NCBI RefSeq assembly: GCF_000189635.1 | Contig: NW_002476258.1 | Location: 62,001-126,000, forward strand | Reading direction: 5' to 3' | From: Tetrahymena thermophila SB210 | Lineage: Eukaryota > Ciliophora > Oligohymenophorea > Hymenostomatida > Tetrahymenidae | Length of the DNA stretch: 64,000 bases | Shown: positions 12,123 to 25,688 of the stretch, in pieces | How positions within the stretch are numbered: position 1 is the stretch's first letter | How the letters are laid out: every line of letters starts with the position of its first letter | The notes under the pieces: model-generated | The model's database searches: none | Told to the model about the DNA's origin: nothing | The model's input: only the letters and a program-made list of their open reading frames with translations | Made by a program: the position numbers and the translations under genes

Positions 12123-12855
12123 ATGAGATAAACCAAAAAATCTGGGATTGTTAAAGAAATTACCAAGCAAACTCCAATAGTTTCTTACACGTCACAAGCT
12201 AGAGTAGGAAGACCTGCACCTTAGTTTTGTGCAATGGCATATGATTAGGGCAATTTTAGATAAATAAGATTGGATGACTATTTAGGATAATATGTTTTGC
12301 TATTTTTTTATCCATTTGATTTTACCTTTGTATGTCCTACTGAGATAATTTCTTTTTCTGATGCATAACCACTTTTCAAAAAAATAAATTGCCAAGTCTT
12401 GGGTTGTTCTATTGACTCTCATTTTGTTCATTCAGAATGGGTTTAAACTCCTAAAAAGAGAGGTAATTCTATTTTTTTGAGGACTTTACATTAAATATAT
12501 AAAAAATAAATTAGGAGGATTAGGAAGTATAAATATTCCATTACTATCAGATATGAATAAGTAGATGTCAAAAGATTATGGAGTATTAATAGATGATGGT
12601 GATAATAGAGGAGCAGCGTATAGAGGAACATTTATTATAGATAAAAAAGGAATAATTAGGCATTTATCTATTAATGATTTGCCTGTAGGAAGAAATATTG
12701 ATGAATATTTAAGATTAGTTGAAGCATTTTAATTTACAGATGAGCACGGAGAAGTTTGTCCTGCAAAGTGGAGGCCAGGTGGCAAAGGAATGGTACCAAA
12801 CCATTAGTCTGAAAAGCTTAAAGAATTTTGGGAAAAAGAATTTGACAAGAAATGA
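12123..12855 (+). CDS. typical 2-Cys peroxiredoxin
   Basis: Two exons (12123-12462, 12515-12855) encode 226 residues. The thiol-peroxidase active site [14 protein letters not shown] carries the peroxidatic Cys, and the resolving Cys lies in [25 protein letters not shown], the GGLG motif at the splice junction and [11 protein letters not shown] complete the Prx1/AhpC signature. The enzyme reduces hydrogen peroxide and organic peroxides using thioredoxin-type donors (family knowledge). The C-terminus ends WEKEFDKK and lacks the YF motif that, together with GGLG, makes animal Prx enzymes sensitive to hyperoxidation, so it may be relatively robust (inference). A ~30-residue N-terminal extension precedes the domain. 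It is useful as a local comparison for the Cys-less peroxiredoxin domain at 57.6-58.5 kb. Confidence 0.95.
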
Positions 12856-14183
12856 AAAAATAAATAATAAAAAATAGCCTATTTTCAATTAAAAGATTTG
12901 GGAATATAAGCAGAATACGTTTATGTTCTACTAAAGTAACACAAAATGTTAATAAAATGAATATATACAAGCAAACAAACATTTACATTAAAAATAAAAA
13001 ATTTTGAACACTAGCTACTTACTAACTTATTATTTATATTTTATAACTAAAATATTTAATTTTGTGATTTATATTTATTGAAAACAATTATAATTAATTA
13101 AGTTGAATGTTTTTACTGATCAAAATAATTAAAATTTATATGCTTAACTTGATTGCTATTTGAATAAATTGCATCAAATATATTTTTAACTCATAGTACA
13201 ATATTTTACTTTTTTAATCACAAACAAACTAATAATCGCTTAAAAAAATTAATTATATCTTTGTAAAAAATTTTACAAATAATACACAAAAATTTATGTA
13301 TTATAAAAAAAATCATTTAGAGTATTGACAGAGTGTTTTATGTTCTATGAAAGTAATAGCCAATTTAGAATATTAATTAGAAGGAAAAAAGCATACATAC
13401 CCTAAATCCTCTTTAATCAATACCATTCCTCTACTTAAAAAATAAAATGATAATTAATTGCAAAAAGTACAAAATCTACCTCTTCAAAAAGAAAAAATTT
13501 TCAAACAAAAATTACAATTTACATTAATTAAAATATTTATTTTTAAAATTTTAATTTATGAAAAAAAAAATGAGAAATTTTATTTTTGTTACTAATCAAA
13601 TATATTAAAAATAGAATTATGTATTGCTTACAAATATATTTTATAATGGTTAAGAAATAATCAAGTAATTAATTTTCTGATTAAAAAAATGGAATTTTTT
13701 TCAATAAATTTTAATAGATGTGCATCAATAATCATGAATGATAAAAATATTCAGAAAAAAGTTATATATTTTCAATTAAAATAAATTTAGACTCTACTCT
13801 ATCAAAATAGTAATAATAGAAAATATTCCTAATTTATGTAAAACCAATTCTTTACAATTATTTAAATTAAAATGCTTATGATTAATGATTATTAATATTT
13901 TTAACTAAAGTATTTATAAATTTTTTTTTTATTATATAAAAAAGAATAAATTAACTCATTTACTTATTTTTACTGATGAAAGTTAATGTATAAATAAAAT
14001 TTTTATTAACAAAGATTTTTAAAAATTTTTTGATTTTTTTTGTTGAAAAATAGTTATTTATATTAATAGTAAACAAACAATATTTTGTTTTATGAAATAT
14101 GAAATAAATAGTGAAATTGTTTGAATTTAATTATTCTATTTTTTATGAGATTTAGCCTATCTAATTTAAAATAAATCATAATA
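12856..14183. other. 1.3-kb convergent intergenic region
   Basis: A/T-rich DNA between the 3' end of the peroxiredoxin gene and the 3' end of the minus-strand membrane-protein gene. I see no protein-coding frame, tRNA or structured repeat. Confidence 0.4.
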
Positions 14184-17100
14184 TCAGCTTTCTAAAATGC
14201 TGCGCACTTTTGAAAACTTTTTGCTCATATTTTTTTGTTCAGGCTCTCCTATAATTTAATTATTGGAGTGAGGGATATCATAGATTGACTCATGAGGTGT
14301 CTCTCCTTATCCTTGCACCATTTACTACGCTTAAGGATTAAAAACGTTCATATGCAACCTAGACATCCTATGTCTATTTGGAGACACTTCAGGTGAAATA
14401 TTAGATTGATCAAATGTTTCCATATTGTTAATACTTCCTTCTCTTCTTATTTAAGTGACTGAAGAAAATTTATTTCTTTTAAGTCTCTAAGACTGCAATG
14501 GACTATCGTTTTCATCATTATCTTCTTCTCTAGGCATTTCTTTTACATTTTAAAATACTAAGGTACCTAACTTAGATTAAAAATCTGTTCTCTACTTAGC
14601 ATGTATAGATGGAGAAGCATACTCATTATTGGCTTGTTCATTTTGTTAATTGTCAAAATTAGCAACTTTTGATCTGTTTCTTTTTTACTTAAGTTCTTTA
14701 AGGTATTCATACAAACTGTACAATGAATCATAAATGATTCCTAGAAATTACCACAATATTACAAAAGTAATTAAAGCTATTGCAATCCATCCTAGTGTAA
14801 TACGGTGACTCTCAGGTTGAGATTTAGGATCATCAACTAAAAGGGCAATTATAATTTGAATAGCAATAAGAACAAACTCTGCAGCGGCATTCTTAATATT
14901 TTCGTATTTACTTTCAAAAGGCTAAATTACTATGTAGTAGGCTGCAACTATAACATTCATTAAAGTTATTATGCCTAATTAAATATAGCTGTATTTGTAC
15001 AAGTATACAATGATCAATGCAAATATTATTTTGCGATAGTATAAAATAGCCAAGTTATATTTTGAAAATTTCATGACTAGTTTTTGTCTCCATCCAATTT
15101 ACTAAAGGTTTAACTGAGATTATGATTAACTGCTTTGAAATAAATTATTTGTCTATGGAGGAGTATTGTTTTCATCATCTTTTTGGATTAATGAATCTTT
15201 ATTACTGAAGAGCTTTAAGCCTGAAATTAAAGATGAATATTTAGTTCTCATATATTTATCATCTTTGATATTTGGATTGTTAACAATTACATAAGTTATT
15301 ATTATTGGAGCTCCTAAACAAATTATAATCCATAAGGCAAACATGGAATAATTTAATGGACAAGATGAATCTCCACAATCGAAGATATAAAATTGTAAGA
15401 AAATACCAACAATTATGTAAGTGTAATTGCACCATATCAAGTCGAAAAATCCACCGTATTCCCATGTTTCATAACAAGCTCTTCTACAATAAGCTTAAAC
15501 GAATTTGATTTCTATTCCTGAAAATAGTTTAGCAAAAATGTATAAACAGAAGATAATCAGAACAACACTAATACTTTAGCCTGTACTATTTAAAAAGTAT
15601 GAATCAGTTTATTATTGCATGAATTACGGAGGAGCTTATTATACATAATTCGGATTGATTGCATTTTGAAAGAAATTAGGAATAAAAGCCATTTAGAAAT
15701 TCTAAAAGATTCCATAGAATTAGAATATATTGATTGGGAATCTAACGTTGATAAATAATAGGTAATAAAGGAAACCAGTGAGATCGATAGTATTTATTAG
15801 CACATAAAAATTTCCTAAAAAAGCAATAGGGATTAAACAGCTAATCATTGTTGTAGCTACTGCAGTCCCTCCTGTTTTTAAGTCTTATGCCTACTTTAAA
15901 TCCGTAGGAGATACATAGACAAAAGGATCTAACTCTTAAGAAACAGTAGATGGTTTCATAAGATTCTAAGATAGGAATGTTTTATCAGAAATAGTCACAT
16001 AAATATATTCATTTTTAATATTACCATCACATTGAATATCAACCATTAATGTGTAATTATCCTTTTAACCCATAAACTGGTAAGTGTAGTTTTTAAAATT
16101 AGAAATAGTGATGTTAAGATTACTTTGATTTATGGTAGTTGCTATTAGCTAATTTTAAAATACTAATTCAAGCTTGTAACCGTTAGTATCGACCTTCTAT
16201 TTAATTGTGTAGCTGTTGCTTGAAAAATTTAAAGTTTAGCAGCTTTTAGAAGTGTTATTAAAAATCATTCCTGGTACACAATATGTGCATGAATAAATAT
16301 CTTAACAGCCTATACAGTTCTAAAAAATGCACCTACATTGGTAATCCTAATAGTTATTTTAATTTGATACAATAGCAAGAGTATTTTAAGGACATTAATA
16401 AGTAGTCTAAACATTTATTTAAGAAGGTTATATTAAAATTAGTTATCCTGATAGCCTATCTTGATAATACCCATTCGAACTGAAATTAGTGCAGACTCCA
16501 TCTTAGTTATATTAATCTATTTTGGAATAAATAAATAGCTTAACTTATTTCACATTAAATTAGTAGAAGAATAAATAAAAAATTTGTTAAAAGATCATTT
16601 AAAAATTAATTTTTTAATAAACTGTAACTAAATTAATTATTAAACGAATTACGATACTTTAATAGATAAATTAAAAGGAAGTATGAATCAAAGTTTATTT
16701 TATTAATTAATATTTTTATCAAAATTAATAAAATCTTTATTTAGTGATTTTATTTTACCACCTATTTATTGATCTTTTCTTTATCAAATAAATTAGGTCA
16801 AAGAGAAAATCATTTATTTATTGATTTTAGTTAATTACGTACTTAAATAATAATCTTCAATTAGTTATAACAAAAACCACAAATTTAATTTTAACTTACT
16901 AGTAATAGTTAAGTTTTTAATTCAATATTTGATGAATTATGGTTGGCTGATTGCGTAATATACCAAATTAAGAAGTGATCTTTTAATTTTATTTAAATTT
17001 AATTAAATTTACTTGCTTAACAGGCAACCTGAGGGGCAGGAATGTTAGCGGTACATGTTTGTGATGATGAGTTTAATACAAATCCAGGTTTACACTTCAA

Positions 17101-17903
17101 GCATACTTCTTAATTATTATACTATGCACATGAAAAACAATTACTTGTTTAGCATACTCCTACTTACTCACAAACTTAAGGACCAGAAGGGAAATTATAT
17201 TAATTATATCCATCCTAGCAAGTTAAGCATGATGAATTAGTTGAACAAGTTTTGCAGTTTGGTGTGCAGTTTTTAGATATTCTAATTGATCTCAATAAAG
17301 AAAGATAGCCTGCTGCTTGTATTGAAAATGTTACAATTACATTGGTTCCTAAAGGGAGTTGCTAATTTAGTATAAGAGTAGATGTATAAACGTTTTAAAC
17401 TTGAAATCCTGAGCAAAATAAAGTAGGAGCGTCATCCAAGTAACTTTAAGTTGGTGAAGAAGATAAAGTGATTTAAGCTAGTCCATTTATATCTACATTC
17501 AAGGGATTAGCAGGTCTAACTCCTAAAAAACTAAAATCTACTTGGATATACGAATAAGGCTCTGTAAATTATGTCAAAGGAAAATTAAAAACGGCACCTA
17601 ATCTGCCAATAATTTCTAAAGTAATTGCCACATTATTTCTATCATATTAATCAAAAGAACATCTATAGTCACATCCCATATTATAAGGATCTCCAGTTGT
17701 TAAAAAAACATTATTTTCTATTCCTTCAAGACAGCTCCTTTTCATTAAAAAGTTTCTATCCAAAATAACTTCAAGCCCATGAACATCTAAATTATTAAAT
17801 AGTATGTACAATATAAAAGAGAAGACATAAAAAATTGTATTTATTTACTTCTTAGAAATAAAATCAGGAGCAAGGATTCAAAAAAAATGTGGAGCAGATT
17901 CAT
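14184..17903 (-). CDS. secretory Cys-rich multi-spanning membrane protein (paralog A)
   Basis: Three exons in minus order: 17903-17849 (signal peptide MNLLHIFFESLLLILFLR), 17786-17013 and about 16516-14184, giving about 1053 residues. The ectodomain starts with a beta-rich region (GCDYRCSFDQYD ... TEPYSYIQVDFSFLG). Furin/EGF-like Cys repeats follow (NCTPNCKTCSTNSSCLTCQDGY, GVCQTSNCFSCAQY, VCLKCKPGFVL), plus another Cys cluster in exon 3 (CRCIFQNCIGCQDIYSCTYC). The C-terminal half has about eight or nine hydrophobic segments, for example ILYYRKIIFALIIVYLY, and ends in a polar, Ser/Gln-rich tail. The overall plan resembles the ciliate-expanded surface proteins loosely compared with TRP-like channels; I cannot assign a function. 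The acceptor of the second intron is uncertain: sequence up to about 16621 is open and resembles paralog B's exon. Confidence 0.8.
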
Positions 17904-19784
17904 AAAGTTAAATAATAATTGTTTGGATTGAATTTTAATTTAGTGAATTTATAAAATTTAATTTTTTATATTATTTTAGTTCAAATTGATTACATAAAGA
18001 AAGATAAATCTTTTAAGTCGTCTTTTGAGAAAATAGAGAAGATGTCAAAAAAGAGTATTTTTGATTATAGTTGATTTACCTATTTTGTGATAAGGATTAA
18101 ATTTGGGGATTTAGATTATATTTTGATTTGTCAAAAATAAGAATTTTGTATTTAATTTAATCTAATTTATCATCCACTACTTTTTTTTGCATTTTTATCA
18201 CATAAGATTTAATTGTATTTTTTTATTTAATTTTCACTGTAACTCTCAATTCTCCACTAAATTATATTTATGATATATTTAATTAGATCATCTTTTATTT
18301 TTCAAAAGAAAAATTAAGTAATTAACTCATTATTTTACAGTCATAGATTTATTTTTTAAATTTTTAGTTTTTAAATCTTTAAAATTACCAACAACGATTT
18401 TTTTTTAAATGTATACGGTAATATCTTGAAATATTAATTTATTCATTTATATCTTTTGATTAAGGTCAAAACAATTAGACATCATTTTTGATACTTAATT
18501 GAGGTAAAAAAATAAGCTTTATTAATTTTTCTAATTAAATTATCTTACTTGAACAAAACTTGTCTTGTGATCGTAATTAATTAATTAATTTATTTATTTA
18601 TTTATTTATTTATTTTGAGAATTTGGTTAATTTATGTAAGGTCTATTAAGCACTAGAAAGTGTTAATATGTACCTAAAGTCAACTTTATTATTACCCTTG
18701 TTTTAATTTTAAACGCCACACATAAAAATTAATAATGACCATAAAAAATAATATTGAAAAGACTTAAAGGATTAATTAGACGATCAGAATTTTGATTAAA
18801 CAAAAACATATTTATAATGTAAATTGCTTCATATCTGGAATAGCTGGTCATTTATTTAATTTTTTATTTAAAAAATAGCAAATTTAAATCACTCAAATTT
18901 TTTGAAATAATTTGTTATCCTTTTCCTACATATTTGCTTAATTTTTATTGAATTAATAGTTTAATCAATTTGAATAACTCTTTTATTGCTCATTCTAAAA
19001 GATTTTTACGTTTCAATGAATTTGCTTTCAATTTATTAAATCTTTTATTAATTTTTTTAGACAAAATTAGATAATGTAATAATTTGGAAAGCAATTCAAC
19101 CTAGAATTTTAGATTTTGATTAGAAATTTAATAAAATTTATCAAATTCATCAGATTTATATAAATCTACAGAAACAAATACTTATTTACTGACATTTAAA
19201 ATGCTAAATTTAATCATATTTCTAATTTAATTTCAGAATATTTTACTTGATTAAGTGGGATTATCTTTCAAAAAAAGTATCTTCAAAATTTTTGTAAAAC
19301 TTTAAATTTTAACAATTCAACTTTAAGATTTTTTTTTTGAAAATAAAAATAATTCATTGTAAGTCAATTTTAGAAAAAAGGAAAGAAGATTTGAGCTTAT
19401 GTAAGGTTTTTGAGGCTTAATTCATTTATTAATTCGAAGAAAGAGTTCTTTATAGATACTACCTAAATCGAATTTGACAACAAGAAAAAGAAAATTAAAA
19501 AACATAATAAAAATTGAAAATCTATTTAGTTTGATGATAGAGTTCTATTTAGTAAGTAACCTTATCATTCATTAATTTGTTTGATGCAGTAAAAGAAAAA
19601 AATAACTTTCTTCATAAATAAACATATTAAAAATTAAGCGAGTAAGCTTTTTTCATTGAAAAAGGAACTATACAATGTAATTTAAACTAATCTTTTGAAT
19701 AATAATAACAACATTAAAGAGAATATTGCAGAAATATAAATAAATACTCATTAAAATATTTTTATAATTTATTGTTTTATATAT
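17904..19784. other. 1.9-kb intergenic between tandem membrane-protein paralogs
   Basis: A/T-rich, containing the TTTA microsatellite at 18576-18616. A short open stretch at about 19370-19490 (reading EKRKEDLSLCKVFEAQF) stops at TGA and has no supported start, so it is not called. Both flanking genes are on the minus strand, so this holds the promoter of paralog A and the 3' flank of paralog B. Confidence 0.4.
18576..18616. repeat. TTTA/TTAA microsatellite
   Basis: A run of ATTA and then TTTA tetranucleotides about 41 bases long. A simple-sequence tract in intergenic DNA. Confidence 0.85.
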
Positions 19785-22700
19785 TCAACTTTCTAAAATA
19801 GCTTTGATCTTATTGAACCTTCCTTTCGAAGGTGTTTAAGAATTCGTTCCTATTGGTGATTTTTATGTTTCAGGATTGATTATTTGATAATTAGAATTTG
19901 GTATGTCATAGGCAGACTCACCGGCATTTTCGTTTTACTACACATTTGAAACTTGGGTAGGTTGAGGGATAAAGTTTGTTATTGATAACCTAGATACACG
20001 CTTTCTCTTTGGGGATACTTCAGGAGAAGCATTTGTGTGATCAACAAAAGTTTCTAAGTTATTAACACTTGATTCTTTTCTTAACTAAATTTGAGAGAAC
20101 TTAGCTCTTTTTAATCTTTGAGATTAAACAGGCAGACCATTTTCCTCTTCATCTTCAATAGGTTCTTCTTTGACATTTTAAAATTATTAGTTTTCTAACT
20201 TTTATAGAATAGTTGTTCTCTTTTTAGCTTCGTTTGAAGGAGAGATATCATGGTTATTTTCTTAGCCATGCTCTGCAGCATCGAAGTTAGCAACTTTAGA
20301 TCTGTTTCTTCTGCTTTTTAGAGACTTTAGATAAAGGAACAACTCGTATAACACTTCTACACTCATACTTATAAATGACCACAAAATTACAATACATACC
20401 AATGCTATTCCAATCCATCCTATTAGAATGCGGTTTGCTTCACTTTAAGACTAGGAGTCTTTTACCAAAAAAGCAAACAAAATTTAAATAACAATCATTA
20501 CTATTTCAAAAGCTGCATTCTTATAATTTTCATATTTTTTTTCATATGGCTGGATCAACAAGTAAAATAAAGCGACCACAACATTCATCACTGATATTAT
20601 TGCAATTTATGCATAAGTATATTTATACAAATATACAATTATTAAAAGGAATGCTATTTTGCGGAAGTATAGAAGCACAATATTATATCTAGAGAATCTT
20701 CTTACCATTTATGCTCTCCATCCCTTCTCTTCTTCTTAAACTGAAGATTTTGATTAGGTCAAGTTGGGGAATAAATTATTAGTATCGGGAGGAGTATTAT
20801 TTTCTTCGTCTTTTTCTCTTGTTAAAAAGGAATCCTTATTGCTAAAAAGCTTCAATCCAGCTATTAAAGAAGAACACTTAACTCTCATATATCTGTCATC
20901 TTTTATATTAGGATTTGTTTTTATTAAATAAAAAACTACACAAGGAATAGCTGCGCAGAAAAATGCCCAGCAACCAAACCAGAAATAGTTAAATCCACAA
21001 GAATTATCAGAGCAATCAAATTTGTAAAATTGTATAAACACATAACCTAATACGTAGATATATATGGCCCAAACAGCACTTAATATTCCACCGAATTCCC
21101 ATGTTTAGTAGCATACTCTCTTGCAATAGTCCTAGATATTAGGTAGCTATATTCCAGAGAATATTTTTATCAAAAGATAAACACATATAATTACAATAAA
21201 AAAGCTGATTATGCTTCCTGCTGTATTCAAGAAATATCCATCAAATTATTATTGCATGAATTAGAGGGTAGAATTTTAAAAGTAATTCGAATTCACTGCG
21301 CCGCTAAAGAAATTAGGGAAAAATCCCATTTAAAAGTTTTTTAAAACTTCAGCAAAGTTCTAAATATTGATTGGATAGCGAATGTTCAAGAAAAACAGGA
21401 AATACACAAAACCAATAAAGTCAACAGTGCTTAGTAACGCAAAGAAGCTACCGAATATCGCCATAATTATAAATATGCTCATAGAGGCTTTAGATATTTT
21501 TCCTCCTGTTTTGTTTAAATCTTTCGCAGAGTTAATTTCTGATTAAGAAACAATAACAAATGTCAATAATTAACCTTATACAGAAGGTTAAGTGATCAGG
21601 TTTTTAGCTAAAAAATCAGAATCTGTAATAGTCAAATTGAACATTTTGTTTTTTACATTTTCTGTACATGAGATGTTGATAGCTATGGTGTTATTTTAGA
21701 TTCCTATCAATTAGTAGGAGAAGCTATTAAAGCTAGAAATAGTCAAATTCAAATTATTTTGAGATAATTATTGACTCACTAAATTATTATCAAAAATCAA
21801 TTCTAATAGATATCCGGTTTCTGTAACTTTCTGAACAACTTTGTAAGAATTTTGTGAATATGTTAGCTTAATACATTTCATCTAAGATTAACTAAATTCC
21901 ATTCCAGTAATACATAAATCACAAGTGTCTATGCTTGAACAAGCAGTACAGTTAGCAAACATGCATCTGCACTAATAATTTTGATAATTATTATCTTTCA
22001 GCACAATGGCTAGAGAATTCTAAGGACATTTATAGGTCTTTTGGACATCCACAATTGCACTATTTATAAGCTTGAAAGATCCTGTTTGCCTATCTTAGTA
22101 ATATCCAATAGAACTGAATGGCTAGCATTTACCACCAAATGAATACTAATCTTTATAGATAAAAATACTTAATTAGTTATAAGAATATTAATTAAAACAC
22201 GCATTTTCAATTTTAAAGTCTAAAAAATAAATTAAAATCTATTCATTTTTTCTTCTTGGAATTAAGTAACTTAAAAGTTAGATAATTGATTTTTAATTAG
22301 AAAAAAAGATAAAATTAATTCTCCCTAATCTGTTTCTGATAAGACTGTATCATAAATTAATATAAAACTTAAATCACCATAGAATTTAATTAATTTTAAT
22401 TAGCTTTCAAATAAAGATATTAAAGTATTCTCAAACGTAATATCCACTAAAAAATCAAATTATTTGAATAACTTTACACATTTTTAAGTATGTGTTTTAA
22501 ACATTTTTTTTCCAAATTTAAATTTTCCCACTTTGTAAAAAAATAATTAACTAGCTTTACTTGCTTAACAAGGAGATAGAGGTGCTGGGGAATTTTAATC
22601 ACATTATTTGGAGGAATTTAGATTAAAACCAGAACTGCATTTTAGACAAACTTCCTTTCCACTATACTAAGCACAAGAAAAACAGTTAGCTGTAGAGCAA

Positions 22701-23436
22701 ACTCCAACTTGTTCACATACTGATGGACCTGAATCAAAGCTGTAAAGAGAGTATCCATCATAGCACATACTGCATGAATTTGCACTTTAACATTTTGAGC
22801 AGTTAGGAGTGCAATTTTTAGATACTTTTATTGACCTCAAGTACGTCATCATATTTGATGATGTACCATCAAACTAAACAACAACATTTTAACCTGATGA
22901 AATTTATTAATTTAAAACCAATGAAGTTGTATATAAGACTGTTTATCTTCTGTAGCAAAAAATCTAAGAAGGGTCTGAATAAATGCTTTAAGTTGATGAA
23001 ATTCCTATTTATTTTGATGCTAGCCCATTAATATTCATAAGTAAATCATTTGCTGAGCTTAATATGACATAGCTCACATCTAGCTATATGTAAGAATAAG
23101 GTTCTGTGTAGCTAGCTAATGGAAATGTAAATTGGGCACCAAGTCCTTATATTATTTCAAGCACAGATAAAGGATCACTGTTGTCAAAAGAATCGTTAAA
23201 ACAATTCATTGCACATAATTAATTGTATGGATATCCAGCTAAGTAAGTAACTTAGTTTTAAATATCTTAAAGACAATTTTTTCTCTTTTAGAAATTCAGA
23301 TCGATTAACACTTCTAACGTATAAGTAACTTTTTAATAGGATAATTAAATAAACAAGTATAGAGATATGATAATTTACTTCTTAAAATAGATGAGAGTAG
23401 TATTAAAACTGTGAATATTAGATCTCTATGTTTCAT
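19785..23436 (-). CDS. secretory Cys-rich multi-spanning membrane protein (paralog B)
   Basis: Three exons in minus order: 23436-23379, 23328-22561 and 22219-19785, closing in frame to 1086 residues. The N-terminus MKHRDLIFTVLILLSSILR is a signal peptide. The same ectodomain plan as paralog A follows: TEPYSYIQLDVSYV, then NCTPNCSKCQSANSCSMC, GVCSTANCFSCAQY and CRCMFANCTACSSIDTC. The membrane region shares motifs such as NPNIKDDRYMR and AGLKLFSNKDSF, and both proteins end in ILES. Intron positions and phases match paralog A, so the two arose by tandem duplication. The second intron (22220-22560, 341 nt) is also long, as in A. Likely a surface membrane protein; ligand and function unknown. Confidence 0.85.
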
Positions 23437-25102
23437 GATATTCGTTTGTCTGTTAACAAATTTGAGGGTTTTTTGTTATTAGAATAATAAATAGGTTTTT
23501 TCTTAAATCAAATAATTATAAAAAAATTTAGGAGCTACTATGGTTTTAATATATTTAATTAAAATACATTATAATATAGTGAAAGATTACTAATAAGAAA
23601 TCTTTTAAGATAGTGCATGCCTAATTGGTTTTAGATTTTCCAAAATTTGTAATTAGTTTTGATGTCTTAACATCAAATTAATTAATAAATAAACAAAAAA
23701 ATAAAATTAGATATTAATTAAAAAATACAAATAAACTACCCTTACAAAAGTTTTATTTATAGATTTTCTTAATTAACTAAAGTGTTAGCCACACAATTTG
23801 ATTAGGTAATCTATTAAGCCAGATTTATTTAACAACTATTTCCATCCAAAAAAACTGTTCTATTTAATCTCTACGGGATATGCTGATAATCAAAATTAAT
23901 TTTTTGAGTAAGAAATACAACAAAGATAAAACTCCTTTTAACTAATTAGGCTAATATAATAAAACTAGTATAAAAAACTAAAGATATTTTAATGTAGAGA
24001 AAGTTAAATTTTCATTTCGTTTTATCAATAATTTTGCTATAATTATTGACAATAAAATATATAATAGAGGTAAATTTTGTATTTAATAATTAATTGAATA
24101 TTATCTTTGTTTTATTATTTAAACTCCTGTGTTTCTCCTTTCAAGCTTACCATACAATATAATTCTCTACATTAATTTAATTACAATACACTTGATAAAA
24201 TCTTATATTAAGGATTATATTAAAAAATAACAAAATTTACTTATCTTTTTTTACTTACACTACTAAAAGTATTTGAATTTTTTATTTTAAAGATTTATTT
24301 ATTTAAGAATATTGTCTTCTTTGAAATGTAACTATTATATTTACCTTACAAAATTTATTTGTACTCACTATCACTAATTTTTTAATAATAAAATCAAATA
24401 TTAAGAGCAGTAGTAAACAAAATCAAGGACATCAAGAAATAATTAGCTTAATAAAAAAATATATATAAATATAAAGATTTCCTCTTAAAAAGTTTGTTTT
24501 TTCACTTACTTAAAAAAAAGAAAGTTCAGTTAATAAAATAAATCTTATATTTTTAATTACTAATTTCAGATATTACTACAAAATATCCTTTGTTTTCACT
24601 TAATAATTTTATGAGAATAGGTAGAGAGGTAAAATTACTCTTTAGTAAATCACCTTTGATTATTAAAAATCTCTATTAGTTAAAATAAAACTTTACAGTT
24701 ATGATACTTAAAATATTAATTTAATTGTTTAAATGGGTGTCTTTGAAATAATTTCTTTTGAATGAAAAAAAATTAATAAAAATGATTTATTTTATGAAAA
24801 ACAAAAGAAAATCGAACTGAAAAATATAATAAAAATTTATATTCAAATTCAAATGAAGTAAATGAATTAATTAAAATTTAAAAGCATAAATGGAAAATAT
24901 GAAAAATAAATTTAAAAGAGACTTTCTTTTTGTATTTAATAAAATTTTTTAAGTTAAAATATAATCAGATAATTAATTAAAAAATTTAATGTCCTTTTTT
25001 AAAATCAATCAATGATAAAAATAATTATCAATTGTATAATTGATTTTTTTCTTTTCAAAATTTAATAAAAAAATTTTTAAAAATGTATTAGAATTATATC
25101 TA
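23437..25102. other. 1.7-kb intergenic region upstream of the tRNA cluster
   Basis: A/T-rich DNA with no recognisable coding frame. It should contain the promoter of the minus-strand paralog B near its left end. The right end abuts the first tRNA gene. Confidence 0.4.
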
Positions 25103-25176
25103 GCTCGGGTAGCTCAGTTGGTTAGAGCGTGGGTCTAATAAACCCAAGGTCGAGGGTTCAAGCCCCTCCCGGAGCA
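25103..25176 (+). tRNA. tRNA-Ile(AAT), copy 1
   Basis: 74 bases fold as a complete cloverleaf. The D-arm is GCTC/GAGC and the anticodon stem TGGGT/ACCCA. The loop CTAATAA gives anticodon AAT (Ile, read as IAU). The T-arm is GAGGG/CCCTC with TTCAAGC loop and discriminator A; no CCA is encoded. The acceptor stem GCTCGGG/CCGGAGC pairs except for a G5-G68 mismatch. A T-run from 25178 is the likely RNA polymerase III terminator. Confidence 0.97.
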
Positions 25177-25347
25177 GTTTTTTTACTTTATTTTTATTAA
25201 TAAAATAATAAATTTATTTAAACAATTAGATTATAAAATAGGTTTTTTATATTCTATTTTTTTTAATTATTTTGAAAAATTATTTTCTTTCTTTAAATTT
25301 AAAATTAAAGAAAAATCAATAACTTATTTTATTTATTAATATGTAAT

Positions 25348-25421
25348 GCTCGGGTAGCTCAGTTGGTTAGAGCGTGGGTCTAATAAACCCAAGGTCGAGG
25401 GTTCAAGCCCCTCCCGGAGCA
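25348..25421 (+). tRNA. tRNA-Ile(AAT), copy 2
   Basis: Identical over all 74 bases to the copy at 25103, including the G5-G68 mismatch, while flanking sequence is unrelated. The T-run after the gene is a probable RNA polymerase III terminator. Confidence 0.97.
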
Positions 25422-25614
25422 GTTTTTTATAATGAATTTTACTTATTTTTAATTAAATATTTTTATATTCAAATTAAAATTTATCTTTTTAAAAAAATAA
25501 ATAAATTATAATTAAAATTTAAATAAGCTGATTTAAAAAATATTTTTTAATAAGCATAAAATTTTCATTAAGATTAAATTGAAGATTGACATCTAAATAA
25601 AAATTACATGCAAT

Positions 25615-25688
25615 GCTCGGGTAGCTCAGTTGGTTAGAGCGTGGGTCTAATAAACCCAAGGTCGAGGGTTCAAGCCCCTCCCGGAGCA
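25615..25688 (+). tRNA. tRNA-Ile(AAT), copy 3
   Basis: Identical in the mature region to copies 1 and 2, with unrelated A/T-rich flanks and a downstream T-run from 25690. Confidence 0.97.

Noticed and set aside
17841-17910. Paralog A seemed to lack an in-frame ATG
   Set aside because: Recounting the T-run gives an ATG at 17903-17901, with an 18-residue signal peptide and a phase-1 intron matching paralog B.
18576-18616. TTTA tract as a possible telomere-like or origin element
   Set aside because: It is a simple tetranucleotide run without the G/C-containing repeat expected at ciliate telomeres, and no flanking structure supports an origin.
19370-19490. Open stretch reading KEDLSLCKVFEAQF
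   Set aside because: Ends at TGA after ~40 codons, without a start, splice partner or homology to the neighbouring genes.
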